A stretch of DNA of 64,000 bases from Trichobilharzia szidati (Eukaryota > Platyhelminthes > Trematoda > Strigeidida > Schistosomatidae). The stretch lies in NCBI GenBank assembly GCA_944472155.2, contig OX235275.1, positions 30,246,865 to 30,310,864 on the forward strand, read 5' to 3'. The position numbers and the translations under genes were made by a program. This document shows, piece after piece, positions 61,600 through 64,000 of this stretch. Position 1 is the first letter of the stretch. The number at the start of each line of letters is the position of its first letter. The notes beneath the pieces were generated by a model. That model was not told the DNA's origin and ran no database searches. It saw nothing but the letters and a program-made list of their open reading frames with translations.

Positions 61600-62270
61600 C
61601 GTCTATTTCCTACTATTCTGCTATGACAGACACACGTTGGACCACAATCTCTCTTCCCCTCCTTCGCTAACAGTCTCCTCCATGCCAACCTCTCACTAAT
61701 GCTGAACTCATCGTTTCACATACGGGTTCCTCTCCAGCATCAATCTCTCGACGGTCTCATTCGAATTTGACCAGTCCATCTCAATTTCATTATTCACATT
61801 CGTCGAGCAATCGGTTGTTCCTCCATTTGTTTCACTGCAGAGTGTGTTGTTGTCAACTGCTTCCGGCTGACCGTTTGCTCTCAAATATGTAATCATTGAA
61901 AGCAGTTGTTGAATAAGTTGTGCAGTAGCCTGTTGAATATACTCTTGGTGATTCACACCCGAGTTTCTAATCTATATTGAAGAAATGACTGACCGACTCG
62001 ACATTTGTGTTGCAAATCTGAATTGTCATCTTCATGCTGGCTGAGTGAAGAAGATTTTCACACTGACTTCAAATTGATGAATGTGCGTCTTGCCTTTCCA
62101 ATTATGACTGGCGTTGACTTCTCTAGGCGTCCCACCACCTGTAGTTGACGTGGTGTTAACTAGCTAAGTAAAAGAAGAAACCGCTGCAAAACAACTCCAG
62201 TCGACGGTGATTGGAGGTCGTTGTTGCCATCAGTCATACTCGAGATCCAGACATTTCGTCCTCTTCTCAT
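61600..62270 (-). mobile_element. Decayed RTE 3' half in unit 5
   Basis: Counterpart of 34,560-35,230. The frame at 61,708-61,956 is a by-product of the RTE sequence. Confidence 0.62.
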
Positions 62271-62479
62271 CATTCCATGATTAGTTCTTGTAATATTTGC
62301 ATTGTTCATTCACTCATTGCGTTTTGAGTGAACCACAAAGCTTCCTCTGAATTCGCCCATTCAAGTCGACTTTCTGCTGTCACTTTGAGCTGGCTGCATA
62401 CCTGCACATAAGCACTTTAGAGATTTTTATCATATGAATAATATAAGAAAAATGCATATTAGTGAAGAGTATCATTTTT

Positions 62480-63700
62480 CAATTAGATCTTCTTCAGACT
62501 GTTGACAGTTATTCTGAAGTATTTCAGCTTTACTTTGGAGGTTTAATAGAAAACCAATCCACTGCAGACAGACCAGTAGAACTCAAGTTCAATATTCAAG
62601 AACTGATGGACAATACTTCAAAGAGTGCTACTGCCTTCACTACAGCCATCAGATTGGAGCGAATTCGGCGGGAGACAGTAGGTGGTATCAATGTAGAAGC
62701 CTGCTTGGAAAGATATTGGAACTATCTCGCTGGAGGTGATGTTCAAGGGAACGCGTAAGAATATTTAAGTCAGAAAAGAGGGACTCTACAATGAGTAGCT
62801 GACAACGAACACCAACCTAGATGCCAATCGAGGAGAGGAGAGGAGTTGAGAGGAGAGGAGGATGGTGAAATACAAGATGACTACTCAATGCAAAGATGAG
62901 CAGCAGGAGCAGAAGCTGCGTTTAGCGCACCCTGAACTGAATAAAGCAGTAAAGAAGAGATCACGTCTATCGCTATGCACGAATAGATCACCTCAGATGA
63001 CGAAATCATTATAAGATGTTCATGGGAACCGATTACAAATGAGGGCAAACAAATCAAACAGTGGGTTGATTACTTCAATGGACTTGCCAATCAACCATCA
63101 TCAACACCGATAGCACACACAGAACTATCTGCCAGTGGACACTGATCCTCCAACGAAAGCCGAGATTCGAAATGCGATCAAGTTAGTGAAGTTCAGTAAG
63201 GAATGCGACAGGAGCAGATGAAATTCCCCTCGACGCTTTGAAAATGGTTTCAGAGACTGAAGCAGAAATCCTCACACTATTGTAACAAAGACTCTGGAAC
63301 GAAGAGGTGGTTCACACCGATTGGAAGAAAGGTTTTCTACCTCATCAAGCTGTCAGAGAATCATGACTTAGGACTGTGTAACAACTGAGTGGCGTGGAAT
63401 AATGATATTGTACACTCAGGCCCAGTAAAATACTCAGTCACACCATCCTGATGAGAGAAAACACAGTGAACCGGCTGGATACAAGACAACCTGAGCCACA
63501 CCGGAACCAGCTGCATTCGAGTTAGGTGAATCATGTGCTGATTAAATTGCAACTCTGCGCATCGTCATCATCACAGAACAAAGCGAAGAATGGGGGTCAA
63601 ACCGACACCTCAACAAATTCATCTACTTCGAGAAGCCCTTCCACAGATAATTCTGAAACTCTGCACAGAAATGTGTTTAATCCATCATTGAATCTTCAAT
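62480..63700 (+). mobile_element. Decayed RTE middle region in unit 5, uninterrupted
   Basis: A plus-strand frame at 62,462-62,758 gives VELKFNIQELMDN, AFTTAIRLERIRRETVGG and EACLERYWNYL. Further fragments KQIKQWVDYFNGLANQPSS and GRKVFYLIKLSENHDLG follow. This copy shows what the region looked like before the BEL/Pao insertion in unit 3. Confidence 0.7.
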
Positions 63701-64000
63701 GAACCTGATTAGTAATAACACTAAATTCCGTAAATTTTCTTTCGCCCTACTCCCGCTCGTTCCTTTCTAAACTGTATCATAGTGTCCCAGCACCACCGTG
63801 ACCTGTTCACCCTATCTCACTTATTACCAATATTCGGAACTTAGATTCCATGCAATTTCCATCTAGGTTGAGCACTGCTAATATATTCTTATTTGCTCTC
63901 ACGTTAGTTTCTGATCGATAAGCGATTTTAGTTATCTCAGATGTCAATATTCTAATGACACATGTCACATCCTTTTTTCGTTACGATACTTCGCTAAAAA

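Larger units (their letters stand above)
53460..64000 (+). repeat. Unit 5, forward copy of the gene-bearing repeat (runs off window)
   Basis: The unit starts with an RTE remnant (about 53,460-54,235), then carries the MEG-like gene on the minus strand (55,858-58,130). It keeps the RTE region at 62,480-63,700 uninterrupted, so it supplies the empty site for the BEL/Pao insertion seen in unit 3. Positions 58,700-61,600 hold no supported gene. Confidence 0.8.
54565..64000. repeat. Higher-order repeat, period 3 (truncated by window end)
   Basis: This third period contains only the forward unit 5. Its last ~340 bases (63,660-64,000) match, in reverse complement, the sequence at 39,990-40,330 inside unit 4. 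Unit 5 therefore probably continues into another loop 1 beyond the window. Confidence 0.8.

Overview
The window is eukaryotic, AT-rich and repeat-dense, almost certainly from a trematode and most likely a schistosome. The retroelement mix fits that lineage: an RTE-clade reverse transcriptase with a (AAT)n tail, a CR1/Jockey-type LINE, a Penelope-like element and a BEL/Pao LTR element. Introns of about 60 bp and AATAAA polyadenylation signals fit too. I see no bacterial genes, CRISPR arrays, rRNA or functional tRNA genes.

The window is built as a higher-order repeat (HOR) of about 27 kb. Position 1 aligns with 27,460 and with 54,565. Each period holds one ~10-kb unit forwards, a central spacer (loop 1), the same unit inverted, and a second spacer (loop 2). 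The layout is unit 1 (+) 1-9,487; loop 1 9,488-9,940; unit 2 (-) 9,941-17,470; loop 2 17,470-26,870; unit 3 (+) 26,870-36,720; a BEL/Pao fragment 36,721-39,094; loop 1' 39,095-39,555; unit 4 (-) 39,556-48,925; loop 2' 48,926-53,460; unit 5 (+) 53,460 to the window end. Much of each unit and most of loop 2 is decayed RTE sequence.

Every unit carries one small gene that is not of transposon origin. A TATA-like box is followed by a first exon whose only coding bases are the ATG, a ~60-bp intron, a 124-bp signal-peptide exon, a large intron, and a terminal exon with a stop and an AATAAA signal. The predicted product is 81 residues: a signal peptide, a short Thr/Ala/Pro-rich stretch with an N-x-T sequon, a basic segment and a hydrophobic C-terminal tail. 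All five copies keep reading frame and splice sites. All but one of the substitutions among them are synonymous, while introns and flanks differ freely. I read it as a micro-exon-gene-like (MEG-like) secreted-protein family amplified inside an inverted-repeat array. Genes point away from loop 1 and towards loop 2, giving alternating divergent and convergent pairs.

The array has a visible history. Forward units (1, 3, 5) share a 5'-truncated RTE insertion in intron 2 with the same 12-bp target duplication; inverted units (2, 4) lack it. Unit-specific insertions (a solo LTR, a 251-bp element, CR1 copies, the BEL/Pao fragment) can each be compared with empty sites in sister copies. Near-identity of arms within single palindromes, against greater divergence elsewhere, suggests arm-to-arm gene conversion.
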